Assembly (NCBI GenBank): GCA_028718125.1
Contig: JAQUMN010000015.1
Location: 21,640-85,639, forward strand
Source of the DNA: Kiritimatiellia bacterium
Lineage (GTDB): Bacteria > Verrucomicrobiota > Kiritimatiellia > JAAZAB01
Direction of reading: 5' to 3'
Length of the DNA stretch: 64,000 nucleotides
Shown here: positions 1 through 9,906 of the stretch, in pieces
Position numbering within the stretch: position 1 is the stretch's first letter
Layout of the letters: each line of letters opens with the position of its first letter
Made by a program: the position numbers and the translations under genes
Notes under the pieces: generated by a model
Told to the model about the DNA's origin: nothing
Seen by the model: only the letters and a program-made list of their open reading frames with translations
The model's database searches: none

Positions 1-191
1 ATATAAAATCTCTCATTGCCGGTATGACGTTGGTCTTTAGCCTGAATGGTTTTGGTGGCGGGACGGCGGCGCGAAAAGCACAAAGAAAAGCGTTGGTAGG
101 AATGATGCAGTGGCGAAAACAGAAAAAGACTTGGAGGAGTTGTTTGACAGTTGACTGTGGTCCGAATAAGGAAATTTAGGACAAAAAAACG
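1..191. other. Upstream stretch without a recognisable gene
   Basis: No complete gene is seen. One plus-strand frame is open from base 3 to about 175 and reads like a hydrophobic leader followed by a basic tail, but it has no start codon in the window and shifts out of sense. It could be the end of a gene entering from the left or a decayed remnant. An AGGAC sequence at about 178-182 can serve as ribosome binding site for the gene that starts at 192. Confidence 0.3.
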
Positions 192-3100
192 ATGAACAAG
201 TTGTTATTGGCAGCATTAGGCGTGGTGGTGATGATAAGTATGGCGGATGGCGCTTATGCAGGCGCGAAGATAAAGGTCGGCATCTTCTCTCAGAATCAGA
301 GAGCAGATACTGCGCTGAAGGAGATAATACGCACATTGGAAGAGAAAGGAATGGAAACGGGGACGTTCAATAGCCAGGACGTCAGCGCCGGTAAAATATA
401 CGATTATGACGTTCTATTCTTCGGCGGCGGCTGGAATGGATACGACTGGCTTACCCTGCAAGGTAGAATGCATCTGGTGGAGTTTGTGCAGCAACGCGGC
501 GGCGGCGTAATCTTTTCCATGTTCCGCTGTGGTTGCGCGGCCAAAAGCAGTATAAGGCCGATTTTTCCCGAGATTGCTCAGGCCTACAACAAATCAAACG
601 GGCCTGAGATTATCATGGCCGACACAAACCATCCCATTGCCAAGGGACTTCCGAAAGAATTTGCAACGCCCTTCTGGGATCATGCGGTATTGAGGTTGGG
701 GCCGGAAGGAGAAATTATCGCGCTTGATTCCAACGATGATATATCAATTGCCTGCGGGAAGGTCGGCCAAGGCCGGGTGGTGTTTATTGGTTCCTGGATC
801 GGGATAGATAATGACGGGAAACCCTGTTATCCCCTTCCTCCCAACGACGAAAAACTTTTTTTAAACAGTATTGGCTGGGTCGCATCGAGCGTCAAGCGAC
901 CAACAACCAACGTCCAGATAAGCGCGGAAGTAAAAATGAAGGTATTAAGGAGAGAACGGACCTGGGACTGGACACATGACGAGCGCGGATTTGATTCGCG
1001 ACCAGGACTGCTTGCCTCGCAGATGTTTGAAGAAAAGGCACTTCTGGATGATCTTTTGTATAGAACCAAGGAACTGATTCCTTTTGCTTCTCCTGATTTG
1101 GCAAAAAGAATCTTAGCGTTGCAAGACCGGGTCTACTCGCTCGAAAACCATTTCTTGCTGATTTATGTGGAGAAGAAAAAGGAAAAGGAGATAGAAATAA
1201 GCAAAATGGGCTTGAAAGAATTGGAGCAAAAACCCGAATGGAACGGGACGTTCCTTTTTCCCCATCAGATTGAGCCTCTGCAAGCACAGGTGGAAGAACT
1301 TGAACGGATTCTTTCTCCGGCAATCGCAAATGCACAGGAAAAAAAAATTGAGAACGAAAAGAAGGAAGACCTGAGAAATATCCCGGATTTAATAAAAGAA
1401 TTAAGTTCCGGGGATAAGCATGCAAGGGCGGAAGCGCTTCTGGAATTAGGGCGCATCGGCGATAAACGAGCGGTTCCGTGCATGATAATGGCATTAAATG
1501 ACAGGGAGTATGAAATAAGGAAAAAAGCAATTTACGGTTTGAGCTGGATGCAGGCCCGGAAGGCGGTTCCCCACCTTTTACGGATGGGCAAGGAAACAAA
1601 AGACCGGTTGACAAAAAGAAGAATCGTGCAGGCATTGGGGATGATTGGTGATGCGAAAGCGGAAGATTTCCTGATTGAGCAATTGGAAGACAAGGATCGG
1701 CACACCCGCCAGAACGCCATCTTATCGCTGGGCTGGCTAAAGAGCAAAAAGGCGACACCTTATCTGTGTAAAATGGCGGAAAAAGAAGATACTGACAGAG
1801 AAGAAAGGGTTTGTCTTGTTCGGGCGCTTGGTCATATCGGAGATCAAAGTATAATTCCCTGCATCAGGAGAGTATCCGAAAGTTATTATGAACCTCCTAC
1901 GGCAGATTCGGCGGGCTATCACAATTTTATGATTATTCCCCTGGCCTGCGAGATGGCGATCAAAGAAATAGAAGACGGGGGCAGAAAACAAGTCGGCATA
2001 AGCCAGGAAGAATTTTTGCGGGAAAAGGAAAATTTCTATTGGCTGACCGGCAGATACAATGCCTTCTATGGCAGATTCTTCTTGTACGGTGCGATAGATA
2101 AAAACTTAAACGACACCCAGAGGATGCAAATCCTCCGCTACGCCAGATTTGCCGGCATAACCGGATTTATTGAATTCAACCATGTTTTAAGAAAACATAA
2201 ATATACGCCATGGTTTCCTGCCCTTGAAGAAGAATATCTACCCCGTTTTTCACAGTACAATTTAAAATATTTGCCCCAGTGGCGCCGCCGAGGAACCATT
2301 ATATTTGACAAGGCGGGCTTTGAATACGATATATTTAAGCAGGGAAAATATCCCTGCCTGGGCGGGTTCTGGGATGAAGAGAGTCTCGGCTGGGCGGGTT
2401 CCGGGATTACCGGCCGTATAAAAAGCGATACGATGTTCCATGACGATAAGGATTTCCAGGGATATCTGAGCCGGAAATACAATCAGGCGGAACTTTCCCG
2501 GTTCGGGATAAAGGAGATCAATGCGGTAAAAATTCCTCCACTTGACGACGAAGGCCGAAAAGAAAAATTCTTATTTGCAGAATATATGGAGTTTGTTGCC
2601 GAAGGCGGGACGGCAGAATACCAAGAAGCCGCGGAATGGCTGAGACAATTGAGGATGGGCACAGAACTGCTTTACAGTTTATCTTCAAGGTATGACGGCG
2701 GAAACTCCACCTATATTTCCGGTTATCCAAATGTTGCCCGCTTGATTGGAAGCGGCGGCCCACAGAGTTATGAATGTCATTCAGCACAAAATAATTTCGA
2801 TCTTGAGATGCACCTTGACGGCGAAGCCCGGCCTGTAATCGGCGAATGGTATGCCCATATGACAGATGGGAATGCGAGGGTCGAAAGGGGGTTTGCCTCA
2901 AGTTTGCTCCACGGCCAGTGTTTCTTTGAAATGAATTGGCAGCAAATAGCGCAAAGACCCTGGCGGGACATGAAAGCCTGGGAAAAAGGACGTTCTGAAG
3001 CAGCCGAAAGGCAATTCCAGAAGGGCAGGGCAATAAGCGATTACTTGGTCAATGCGGAAAGCCCCAAGATCATTGCCTTGTTATATTCAGGCAGGACAAC

Positions 3101-4112
3101 CACCCTCACCTATGGCAAAGGTAGTCCTGATGAAATGCCTCAGGGAAGAAGAAACCGTTACACCCAAGACCAGGAAGGTCTATGGGAGACCTTAATCCAA
3201 TTACATCTGCCGGTGGACATTCTGTGGCTGGAGACATTGACTGAGGAAAAAATGGGAAGATATAAAGTGGCGATTCTGTCCGGCGCAAGGTCTTTGTCCT
3301 CAGGGGAAGAGCGATTGTTAAAAGGTTGGGTCGAAAATGGCGGAATATTGATCTCGAGCGGCGGCGCGAGTCTGCATGATCAATGGGATATATCTCTGGC
3401 GAACTATGCGCTATCCGATGTGTTCGGCCTGGATTATGTGAAGACGGAGATGCAGGCTAAAGACGAGTTCTGGCGTTTCGTGGAGCGAGACATTAAACCG
3501 GAGAAAGTGGATAAGATCAAGCTGATTGATGAGGAATACAAGAAACATGCTCAGGGAAAAGAGACGGCTGAATACGAGCAGGCCGTTGGCTATGATGTCA
3601 TCAAGCCGACAAAAGGAAAAACTGTTGCCGCATGGGAAGATGGTTCCCCGGCGATAGTAGAGAACAAATATGGCCAGGGGCTTTCGATCTTTCTTTCCCC
3701 GAGCTATCCCGGATTAAGCCATAAGACCATCGGCTGGACGGCGGCCCCGCTTTATCTTGAATTCTGGGACGGGACGAAGGAACTGATCGGTGCCGCCGTT
3801 AAGCGCGGGCTTGAGTTTGCGCATGCGAGATTACCCATAGAAGCCATGAACTGCCCGCATTATGTGGAAGCGGCTTTAAGGGTTCAGGAGAAACAAAAGA
3901 GAGCCATGGTCCATCTTTTCAACATTGATTCCAAGGTAAACCTTGTCAAGGATGTGGAAGTGAAAGTAATCCTGCCGGGCAAATCAATCAAGGCTATTTA
4001 CTATCCTTATCCGGCGCGGCAAGAATTGAAATGTACTGTTGCCGGAGATACCGTCCGATTCAAGGTGCGCCCTCTCGACATTCATGAAGTGGCAGTGATC
4101 GAATACGAATAA
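192..4112 (+). CDS. Large secreted ThuA-like / HEAT-repeat / glycosidase-like protein
   Basis: A 1306-residue protein with an N-terminal signal peptide (residues 1-23, ending AYA-GA). Residues about 27-230 look like a ThuA-type class I glutamine-amidotransferase fold (FFGGGWNGYDW; GQGRVVFIGSW). A charged coiled region at about 320-395 leads into HEAT/PBS-lyase-like repeats at about 396-570 (repeated LGRIGD, LGMIGD, LGHIGD). Residues about 614-920 resemble a TIM-barrel glycosidase-like region. Residues about 956-1090 resemble the beta-galactosidase trimerisation domain (VAILSGARSLSSGEERLLKGW). A beta-sandwich end follows at about 1220-1306. A role in extracellular glycan handling is inferred; I cannot assign a catalytic acid pair. 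The stop is 1 base from the next start, so the two genes are probably co-transcribed. The gene is more A-rich than the etf or Bat genes. Confidence 0.7.
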   Translation: MNKLLLAALGVVVMISMADGAYAGAKIKVGIFSQNQRADTALKEIIRTLEEKGMETGTFNSQDVSAGKIYDYDVLFFGGGWNGYDWLTLQGRMHLVEFVQQRGGGVIFSMFRCGCAAKSSIRPIFPEIAQAYNKSNGPEIIMADTNHPIAKGLPKEFATPFWDHAVLRLGPEGEIIALDSNDDISIACGKVGQGRVVFIGSWIGIDNDGKPCYPLPPNDEKLFLNSIGWVASSVKRPTTNVQISAEVKMKVLRRERTWDWTHDERGFDSRPGLLASQMFEEKALLDDLLYRTKELIPFASPDLAKRILALQDRVYSLENHFLLIYVEKKKEKEIEISKMGLKELEQKPEWNGTFLFPHQIEPLQAQVEELERILSPAIANAQEKKIENEKKEDLRNIPDLIKELSSGDKHARAEALLELGRIGDKRAVPCMIMALNDREYEIRKKAIYGLSWMQARKAVPHLLRMGKETKDRLTKRRIVQALGMIGDAKAEDFLIEQLEDKDRHTRQNAILSLGWLKSKKATPYLCKMAEKEDTDREERVCLVRALGHIGDQSIIPCIRRVSESYYEPPTADSAGYHNFMIIPLACEMAIKEIEDGGRKQVGISQEEFLREKENFYWLTGRYNAFYGRFFLYGAIDKNLNDTQRMQILRYARFAGITGFIEFNHVLRKHKYTPWFPALEEEYLPRFSQYNLKYLPQWRRRGTIIFDKAGFEYDIFKQGKYPCLGGFWDEESLGWAGSGITGRIKSDTMFHDDKDFQGYLSRKYNQAELSRFGIKEINAVKIPPLDDEGRKEKFLFAEYMEFVAEGGTAEYQEAAEWLRQLRMGTELLYSLSSRYDGGNSTYISGYPNVARLIGSGGPQSYECHSAQNNFDLEMHLDGEARPVIGEWYAHMTDGNARVERGFASSLLHGQCFFEMNWQQIAQRPWRDMKAWEKGRSEAAERQFQKGRAISDYLVNAESPKIIALLYSGRTTTLTYGKGSPDEMPQGRRNRYTQDQEGLWETLIQLHLPVDILWLETLTEEKMGRYKVAILSGARSLSSGEERLLKGWVENGGILISSGGASLHDQWDISLANYALSDVFGLDYVKTEMQAKDEFWRFVERDIKPEKVDKIKLIDEEYKKHAQGKETAEYEQAVGYDVIKPTKGKTVAAWEDGSPAIVENKYGQGLSIFLSPSYPGLSHKTIGWTAAPLYLEFWDGTKELIGAAVKRGLEFAHARLPIEAMNCPHYVEAALRVQEKQKRAMVHLFNIDSKVNLVKDVEVKVILPGKSIKAIYYPYPARQELKCTVAGDTVRFKVRPLDIHEVAVIEYE

Positions 4113-4113
4113 T

Positions 4114-6045
4114 ATGGAGAAATTAAACATGTCCATCTCGAAGGCCGACTGTTTAAATTTGAATAGCCATGTCCTTCAAAATAAATTTCCACTGGAAACC
4201 GAGGTGCAGCGGATGTTTAAAGATGGTCCAATTCCTGTTTCGCCGCCCGATTATCCTCTCTATCTGGACCTGGCTGAAGTCATAATCAATCATGCCGCCC
4301 CGTGGGTGAACGACGCCGGTGTGCTGATCGATCCGGTGGAAGGGCATGATGACCGCTGGGCGAGCAGCACAGTCGCGCGTTTTGTCTGTCCCGCTTCCAT
4401 CTTGGTGCGCGAAAAAAAGCGGACTGATCTTGTGCCGGTTATTACCCGGTCCATGGATCAATTATGCGCCGGAGTGCTTCAGCGGGCGGTGAGCGGCAAG
4501 GATGTTGTCTGGGGCGTTCTGGACTTGGTGTTGAAGGAAATAATCGTTACCTGGGACATTATGCGCACATATGTGCCGGAGGATGTTTCTGAAAAATGGC
4601 GTAAAATGCTTTCGGCTGTTTCGGCAAATGTTGCGTATTCATGTCTGAATTGCCTGGCGGAAAAGGGGTTGAGTTTGACCAATTACGGCGTTTCGGCTTG
4701 TACCGGCGAATGGATAAGGCATGTGCATGGGCTTTCCGGCGACCGCCAATGGATTGACCGTGTGCTGGCGCTGGAATTGCCTTTATTCACTCCTTTTGGC
4801 ATGTATCAGGATCCCCATGATCCCATGCTATACGATTTGATGGTTCGCCAGAACCTTTCCGAATTGCTGGCGCATGGATATGACGGAGCTCATAAAAAAC
4901 ACCTTGTCGATTTGCTGGTCCGATCGGGATGGACAATGTTAATGACACTTTCCGCCTGCGATTATGCGCCGTTCGGAGGCCGCTCCAATTTTGTGTTACA
5001 CAACGAGGCCATGCTTGCCTATAATTGCGATTTTCTGGCCGGATATTGGAGCGACCAAGGGCGTCCGGATTATGCGTCGGTTTTCAAGGAAGCGGCATAT
5101 CGATGCGGCAAAACAACAGAATCGTTTATCAGCGCCGATCCGGTTCGTTTTATCAAAAACTGGTTTGATCCTTCAAGCCGGCACGGCAAAGACGGTGCTT
5201 ATGGCGAGTATGCCAATTACCTTCTGTTGACGGCATCGTTATTTGCCCGCATTGCCCTTATGCCAAACAACAACATCCCGCCGGCAACATTGCCCGCAAA
5301 ATCAATGCGTTATACGGTCAACCTATGGCCCGCCTTTCACAAGACATTTGCCCGTTGCGGCGATACTTCCGTTGAAATTGACACACGGGCTCAAAAAGGA
5401 TATGACGCCACCGGACTTGGTCTATTGCATCACAAGGGTGCTCCTCCGGAACTGGTGTTATCCATGGGAATTCCGGCCGAGCCTTCTTATGTGATTTCCG
5501 GGGCGGAAAAAGGCCGGGCAGCGGCGCTTGGTCCCTGCTGGAAACTTCCGTCCGAACAATGGCAGTCCTTGGCCGCGTTAAATGACGAAATCGAACATGT
5601 GGCGTTTACAGAAGCGACGATTTCTTCGGATAATGTGATCTGGTCGTTGGAATGGTTTTTTAAATCGGGCGCACGGCTTCCAATGGCGATCATAAAACAG
5701 GTGTTCACTTTGTCGAATGGAAGTCTTGCCGTGGATGTTGCGTATCAGGGTGTTTTTGAAGAAACAGGATTTGAAATTCCCTGCCTGGTTGCCTCAGGTA
5801 AAGCTCAATCCGAAATCGAGGTTATTTCCGCGGAGACCGTGCAGGTCCGTTATCAGGGCTGGCGTTTTACGGCTGAACTTGCCGGCGCAACGGGCTGTGA
5901 AATCGAGGACGCGATCAGGGCCAACCGGCAGGCTCGGTATTGCATGGCGCGCTTCAGAATCAAAGCTCCGTTCTTTCGGGTGTTGTTAAAGGTAGTGCGC
6001 GAAGCCTGTCAGGCGGCTCCATTGGATAACTGCCGGCAAAAATAG
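4114..6045 (+). CDS. Alpha/alpha-toroid protein resembling heparinase II/III or DUF2264 proteins
   Basis: A 643-residue protein without a signal peptide. The first two thirds are helix-rich with conserved aromatic and histidine residues (ALELPLFTPFGMYQDPHDPM at about 220-239; a GGRSNFVLHNEAML stretch near 288-301). This is the look of (alpha/alpha)-toroid polysaccharide lyases and unsaturated-glycan hydrolases. The last 200 residues look beta-rich, as in the C-terminal sheet domain of such lyases. The first ATG lies 1 base after the preceding stop; a second in-frame ATG at 4129 has GGAGAAA upstream and may be the true start. The pairing with the secreted glycosidase-like gene suggests polysaccharide breakdown. 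The exact family is uncertain. Confidence 0.5.
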   Translation: MEKLNMSISKADCLNLNSHVLQNKFPLETEVQRMFKDGPIPVSPPDYPLYLDLAEVIINHAAPWVNDAGVLIDPVEGHDDRWASSTVARFVCPASILVREKKRTDLVPVITRSMDQLCAGVLQRAVSGKDVVWGVLDLVLKEIIVTWDIMRTYVPEDVSEKWRKMLSAVSANVAYSCLNCLAEKGLSLTNYGVSACTGEWIRHVHGLSGDRQWIDRVLALELPLFTPFGMYQDPHDPMLYDLMVRQNLSELLAHGYDGAHKKHLVDLLVRSGWTMLMTLSACDYAPFGGRSNFVLHNEAMLAYNCDFLAGYWSDQGRPDYASVFKEAAYRCGKTTESFISADPVRFIKNWFDPSSRHGKDGAYGEYANYLLLTASLFARIALMPNNNIPPATLPAKSMRYTVNLWPAFHKTFARCGDTSVEIDTRAQKGYDATGLGLLHHKGAPPELVLSMGIPAEPSYVISGAEKGRAAALGPCWKLPSEQWQSLAALNDEIEHVAFTEATISSDNVIWSLEWFFKSGARLPMAIIKQVFTLSNGSLAVDVAYQGVFEETGFEIPCLVASGKAQSEIEVISAETVQVRYQGWRFTAELAGATGCEIEDAIRANRQARYCMARFRIKAPFFRVLLKVVREACQAAPLDNCRQK

Positions 6046-6049
6046 CATG

Positions 6050-6080
6050 TTGTATTTCGCGCGCGGAGCGCTGCTATAAT
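6050..6080 (+). promoter_or_regulatory. Possible sigma-70-type promoter
   Basis: A perfect TATAAT lies at 6075-6080, with TTGTAT at 6050-6055 (19-base spacer, longer than ideal). It sits just upstream of the hydrolase start at 6094. If it is used, the leader would be very short or absent. Weak call. Confidence 0.2.
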
Positions 6081-6093
6081 ATCGCATGGAAAC

Positions 6094-6960
6094 ATGATGA
6101 TAACGAAAAAAAAGATACGCCTGACGGTTGATTATTATCGGCATTTTGACGCCGATTTTGCGAGGGCTGTGCCGGCGGAAGGATACGGCGGCTGGCAAAA
6201 GACCGAAATTGAACTGGATCTGGCCCATACGGCCGTAGTGATTATGCATGCCTGGGATACCGGAACGCGGGAACAGTACCCGGGCTGGTACCGTTGCGTC
6301 GAATACCTTCCGCGCGCTCAGGAAATATTGCGCAAGGTATTTCCGCCCCTCGTGGCCGCCGTCCGCCGGAGCGGTATGCCTTTTTACCATGTAGTCGCAA
6401 AGGGCAAATATTATCGACAATATCCCGGCTTTCAACGCGCCTTGCGTTTGGCCGGCCCCGAATCAGTCCCCGAGCAGGCAAAAACCGATCCGGCCCTGGA
6501 ATCATTGCGCAGTTTTCGCTCTGAACATGTTTTCGTTGGACGCCGCAACCAGGACGATGTTAAAGCCGGCTTCAGCCGCCTGGATTTTCCGCCTGAAGCC
6601 AGACCGGAGGGCGAGGAGGGCATAGCCGAAAACGCCGCCCAGTTGTTTGCGCTGTGCAAGGCCGACGGCGTCAATCACCTCGTTTATGCCGGTTTTGCAG
6701 TCAACTGGTGCCTGCTGATGTCGTCCGGCGGCATGCTTGACATGAGCCGGCATGGCATTATGTGCTCGGTAATCCGTCAGGCGGTCACCGCCGTGGAAAA
6801 CAAGGAATCCGCCCGACTTGAATCACATAAGGAGGAAGCTCTCTGGCGCATTGCGCTGGCTTTTGGGTTCGTGTTCGACTTGGCCGATCTTATCGCCGTA
6901 CTTTGTCAAGGGTCGGATCAAAACCAGCCAGTACGGGTCACTTCAAAACCAGCCGGTTAA
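6094..6960 (+). CDS. Isochorismatase-family cysteine hydrolase
   Basis: A 288-residue cytoplasmic protein of the isochorismatase-like hydrolase superfamily. The fold signature is a beta strand with the catalytic Asp (VVIMHAWDTG, Asp55) and the nucleophile loop FAVNWC (Cys206), followed by the family's typical G-M-x-D-M-S-R-H-G region. The usual catalytic Lys position appears to be in the FVGRRNQDD stretch, where Arg replaces Lys. The family hydrolyses C-N or vinyl-ether bonds; the substrate here is unknown. The first gene pair of the window lies immediately upstream on the same strand. Confidence 0.75.
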   Translation: MMITKKKIRLTVDYYRHFDADFARAVPAEGYGGWQKTEIELDLAHTAVVIMHAWDTGTREQYPGWYRCVEYLPRAQEILRKVFPPLVAAVRRSGMPFYHVVAKGKYYRQYPGFQRALRLAGPESVPEQAKTDPALESLRSFRSEHVFVGRRNQDDVKAGFSRLDFPPEARPEGEEGIAENAAQLFALCKADGVNHLVYAGFAVNWCLLMSSGGMLDMSRHGIMCSVIRQAVTAVENKESARLESHKEEALWRIALAFGFVFDLADLIAVLCQGSDQNQPVRVTSKPAG

Positions 6961-7160
6961 GTTAAGCTAACGAGTATCATTTCTGTTCCTTTGTGCAAGC
7001 ATGCTCCGGTGATCTGAGGGCCGGAATGGGGCAAACTGTTACACGCCATGAACGCCCAAAATATGATTGCTTACAGGATGAATGGATCCTATTATGAAAG
7101 CATATTGTCCGGCATTTTCATGCGACCATGGTTCGGCAGGTAGGAGATATAGGCTATTTT

Positions 7161-7751
7161 ATGAAATTTTTACGTTTTCTTTTATTGGCGTTCATTTTGA
7201 CCAGCGTTGCGATCTGGCTGATCAACGCAGGATATGTGCAGCTGATCCTGCCCTCTAAACTTAACCGGGAAATCGACCGATGCCAGAACGAGCAGGATCT
7301 GGCCGTGTCAATTCGCATGCTGCAGGAGGTCCTGGCAAAATATCCCGAGGCGCCCAACCTCCCAGTGGCGGAACAACTGCTGAAAACCCGACAACGGCAA
7401 CTGACCCATACCGAGCAACTGATCAGGATCTTAGACCAGGTCAAAAACACTCCTCAGATTACCAATGCGCTTATCCTGCTGAAAAACGGCATGGACACAT
7501 ATTTCGATGCAACCAACCAGGCGAACGCCCGGCGGATCCTGATGGACCTCCAGTTACGGCTAGTTGAAACGGAACGTCTGGCCATTGCTATCCAATATGC
7601 CAAACAATCCGAGGACGCAACATACGGCGTGGAGGTGCTGACCCAGACTCTCGCTGAATCACCTAACGCCATTAACCGGCAGGAGGCTGAGGAGTTGCTG
7701 GCCAAGAAAAAACGGCAGCAGGCCGTTGATGAAGGCCGGGCAAACCCATGA
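7161..7751 (+). CDS. Membrane-anchored helical (TPR-like) protein
   Basis: About 196 residues. I chose the ATG at 7161 because it starts directly with a hydrophobic anchor (residues about 2-26, MKFLRFLLLAFILTS); an ATG at 7128 would add an unremarkable 11-residue extension. AGGAG at 7142-7146 is a little distant but usable. The rest is soluble and helical, with repeated L-x-x-(L/V)-L-x-x-x-P-x-A-x-N units that resemble degenerate TPR/half-TPR repeats (three or so copies). No family was recognised. It probably faces the periplasm or acts as a scaffold at the membrane. Confidence 0.55.
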   Translation: MKFLRFLLLAFILTSVAIWLINAGYVQLILPSKLNREIDRCQNEQDLAVSIRMLQEVLAKYPEAPNLPVAEQLLKTRQRQLTHTEQLIRILDQVKNTPQITNALILLKNGMDTYFDATNQANARRILMDLQLRLVETERLAIAIQYAKQSEDATYGVEVLTQTLAESPNAINRQEAEELLAKKKRQQAVDEGRANP

Positions 7752-8042
7752 TCGAAAGCCCGTGAACCGCTGGAAAACAATCGCCGCAGGAACAAGCTTC
7801 ATCAGGATCAAGTCAGTTTTGCGATACCGTGCGCCGAAGAAGAAGAAGACCGAGAAATCCTGCCGGCCAACTCCACCGCTCTCTACCCATGGAAGCCATT
7901 TGCGCAAAACTCCTTTGATTGCTGCCCGGCTCAGTGTTTCCGTGGTGAAGGTTTGTGCTACATCGCACGCCTGCCAAGTCAAATCGTCAATAAAATGTAC
8001 CACGTAAATACGGGCGAGCCTTATTCTAAGGGCTTCTCGCCC
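7752..8042. other. Gap without a confident gene
   Basis: The minus strand is open from 8003 down into the 3' end of the convergent gene (to 7659). It begins with an ordinary-looking soluble stretch (VHFIDDLTWQACDVAQTFTT) followed by a hydrophobic part. It may be a remnant of an insertion element or a real small gene, but I recognise no family and it overlaps the neighbour by about 90 bases. Confidence 0.25.
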
Positions 8043-8399
8043 CTATGCTCGACTATCCGGGGCCTTCCTTCTGCCATTGAAGGCCAGTATGGCAACCAGG
8101 GCGAAAACGCCCCAGACCACGTGCTCCACCAAGTTCAGCAGAGTGAGAAAACCGCCCATCGTGATTCGGCCCTGCTCGATAAGGCTGAAAGGAAAGGTGC
8201 TGACTTGCTGTCCAAGCGTCAACCGGTCTATGCCTGCCTGAAGCCAGAAGCCGAGCGGCAGAGCCACAAGCGGTAACAGCACAAGCGGCAGACCAAGCCA
8301 GAGAAACCCAGCATCCCTCGTTCCGCGATATTTCCGAACCAGCAGCACAGCCGCTAAAGCGTAAAGAACGAACGTAGTCGCGCCTAAAACACCAATCAT
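8043..8399 (-). CDS. Small integral membrane protein
   Basis: A 118-residue protein with three predicted membrane segments (about 4-22, 34-52 and 83-104) and short basic ends. It has an R-K-Y-R-G-T-R loop after the first segment. No family was recognised. It stands alone on the minus strand in a sparse region next to another small membrane protein, so function cannot be inferred from context. Confidence 0.5.
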   Translation of the reverse strand: MIGVLGATTFVLYALAAVLLVRKYRGTRDAGFLWLGLPLVLLPLVALPLGFWLQAGIDRLTLGQQVSTFPFSLIEQGRITMGGFLTLLNLVEHVVWGVFALVAILAFNGRRKAPDSRA

Positions 8400-8558
8400 T
8401 CCTGCTTCCCCTTTCCCGGGTGCAACAACACCCTTAATTCATTTCATTGAGCGTCCTTGCTTGAAGCTGTTTGGATGGATACACGGATCGATCAAACCTG
8501 CGTGGCGGCCAGCGGTCGTGAATCACGGCGGATGGACTGTCCACGCACGCGGCAACAA

Positions 8559-8807
8559 TCATTTCCCGTCTGTCTTTTTAATAGTGTAAATAACACCGGC
8601 AGTGAGCAAGGCAACAATCACCACTTCAATATTCAGCCGATACCGGTCGATAGGCATACGGTTATTTAGCGATTTGCTGAAGATATAGCCGAAGGTTATC
8701 GGCATATAATAATATTCCCGATCATAATGTGGCGGGAACAGCAATGCCAGTATCACCAGGCCGATACCAACCCACAAGGCAATCAGTTGTTTTTTCATTT
8801 TGCTCAT
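8559..8807 (-). CDS. Small two-TM membrane protein
   Basis: An 82-residue protein with two predicted membrane helices (about 8-25 and 58-76) and a polar middle (HYDREYYYMP). The Met at residue 4 (MKKQ) is an alternative start. It ends in a short lysine-rich cytoplasmic tail. No family was recognised. It sits between the 118-residue membrane protein and an IS4 remnant, a region that seems to be decaying. Confidence 0.45.
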   Translation of the reverse strand: MSKMKKQLIALWVGIGLVILALLFPPHYDREYYYMPITFGYIFSKSLNNRMPIDRYRLNIEVVIVALLTAGVIYTIKKTDGK

Positions 8808-8921
8808 TTACGAAGCCGCCATTCTTGAATCGTTTTTTATTTCACGCGCTTTTCGGCAACAATCATGGGCAGCCCTGAATGGCGCTAAGTTAAGATGACT
8901 TGCGGGCGTTTGACAAGTTTT

Positions 8922-9878
8922 TTACCATTGTTTTTCACCATTGTGAGGAAGAGGTTTAAAGACACGTCTAGGCTTGGTGAGCAAAGGATAATGTTTTGGG
9001 CGCATTTTAACGGCACGCGGTTCAGAACGCCCTGCCCATACGGGCAACACGTCGGCTGCGAGAATGTTCCGCAAGCGTAAATGCAAACGGGTACGCGACC
9101 GTTTTGAGGTGGTTCGGAGCATGACCGGGGTGAAGGATCGGAGGGAGTCGACGGCCCCTTTGAAACTGATGCGCTGGCGTGGCAGCGCAGGTGTAATGGC
9201 CGCCTCGGCCATCAGCGCACGCACGCAGTTATACGCGATGAGAAACACGCGGAGTTCCTTTTCAATCATGTCCGGAGTGCGGCAGCGTATGGCCTCCATA
9301 CCCATGGTGGTTTTCAGGTCCCGAAAGGACAGCTCCATCTGCCAGCGTTGCAGGTATACGTTGCAGATGGCAGTGGCGTGATAGCGCTGTGCGTCGAGCA
9401 GTGTCGTGACGATCCACAGGGTCCGGGTTCGGGAACCTTTGATCTGTAGGCAAGAACGGATGCTGCGCACGGGGATAATGGCCGGCAGGATCTTCCATTC
9501 GGCCGGCGTCATGTAGGCGGGTGGAATCGGCGGTTTAGGCAACGAGGTCAGCCAGTCATTTGGTCCGAGTTTGGGGACGTGCCACAGATCGAGGTTTCGT
9601 CCTTGTGATAGCCGGGCCACCACATCGACGCCTTGCAACGGCATGGCGGCCAGAAAGACGAAGCAACCATACATTCGGTCCCCGAGCGCAATGTCGCCAG
9701 TCAACAGCGTGCGCCATAAGAGTTTAAGCATGGCCATCTCGCCTGCATAGCAGGCCGCGGTAACGATATGGGAGATGGCGCCGCTGGCCAGAGAAAAAAC
9801 AGCCAACGCGCGCATGACGGGGAATCCGTGTCCGGATTTTCCGCCGAAGCCGGAACTGCCTGCGGCATGGCGGGCCAC
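8922..9878 (-). mobile_element. IS4-family transposase, 5'-truncated
   Basis: A 318-residue open frame that encodes the middle and C-terminal parts of an IS4-type DDE transposase. The family signature Y-x2-R-x3-E-x6-K is intact (YLQRWQMELSFRDLK), and an earlier catalytic Asp is visible in ALGDRMY. About 100 N-terminal residues expected for the family are missing. The frame can be read upstream to about 9905, where it runs into the stop codon of the SGNH hydrolase gene, so the deletion junction lies there. I saw no clear terminal inverted repeats. It is best regarded as a dead insertion sequence. Confidence 0.8.
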
Positions 9879-9906
9879 AAGGCTTTTTATCCGGTAGAAA
9901 GCGTTC

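Noticed and set aside
892-1758. Long minus-strand open frame (288 codons) inside the first gene
   Set aside because: Its translation is rich in Ser, Pro and Arg with no family look and lies wholly inside a well-supported plus-strand gene. It is a shadow frame.
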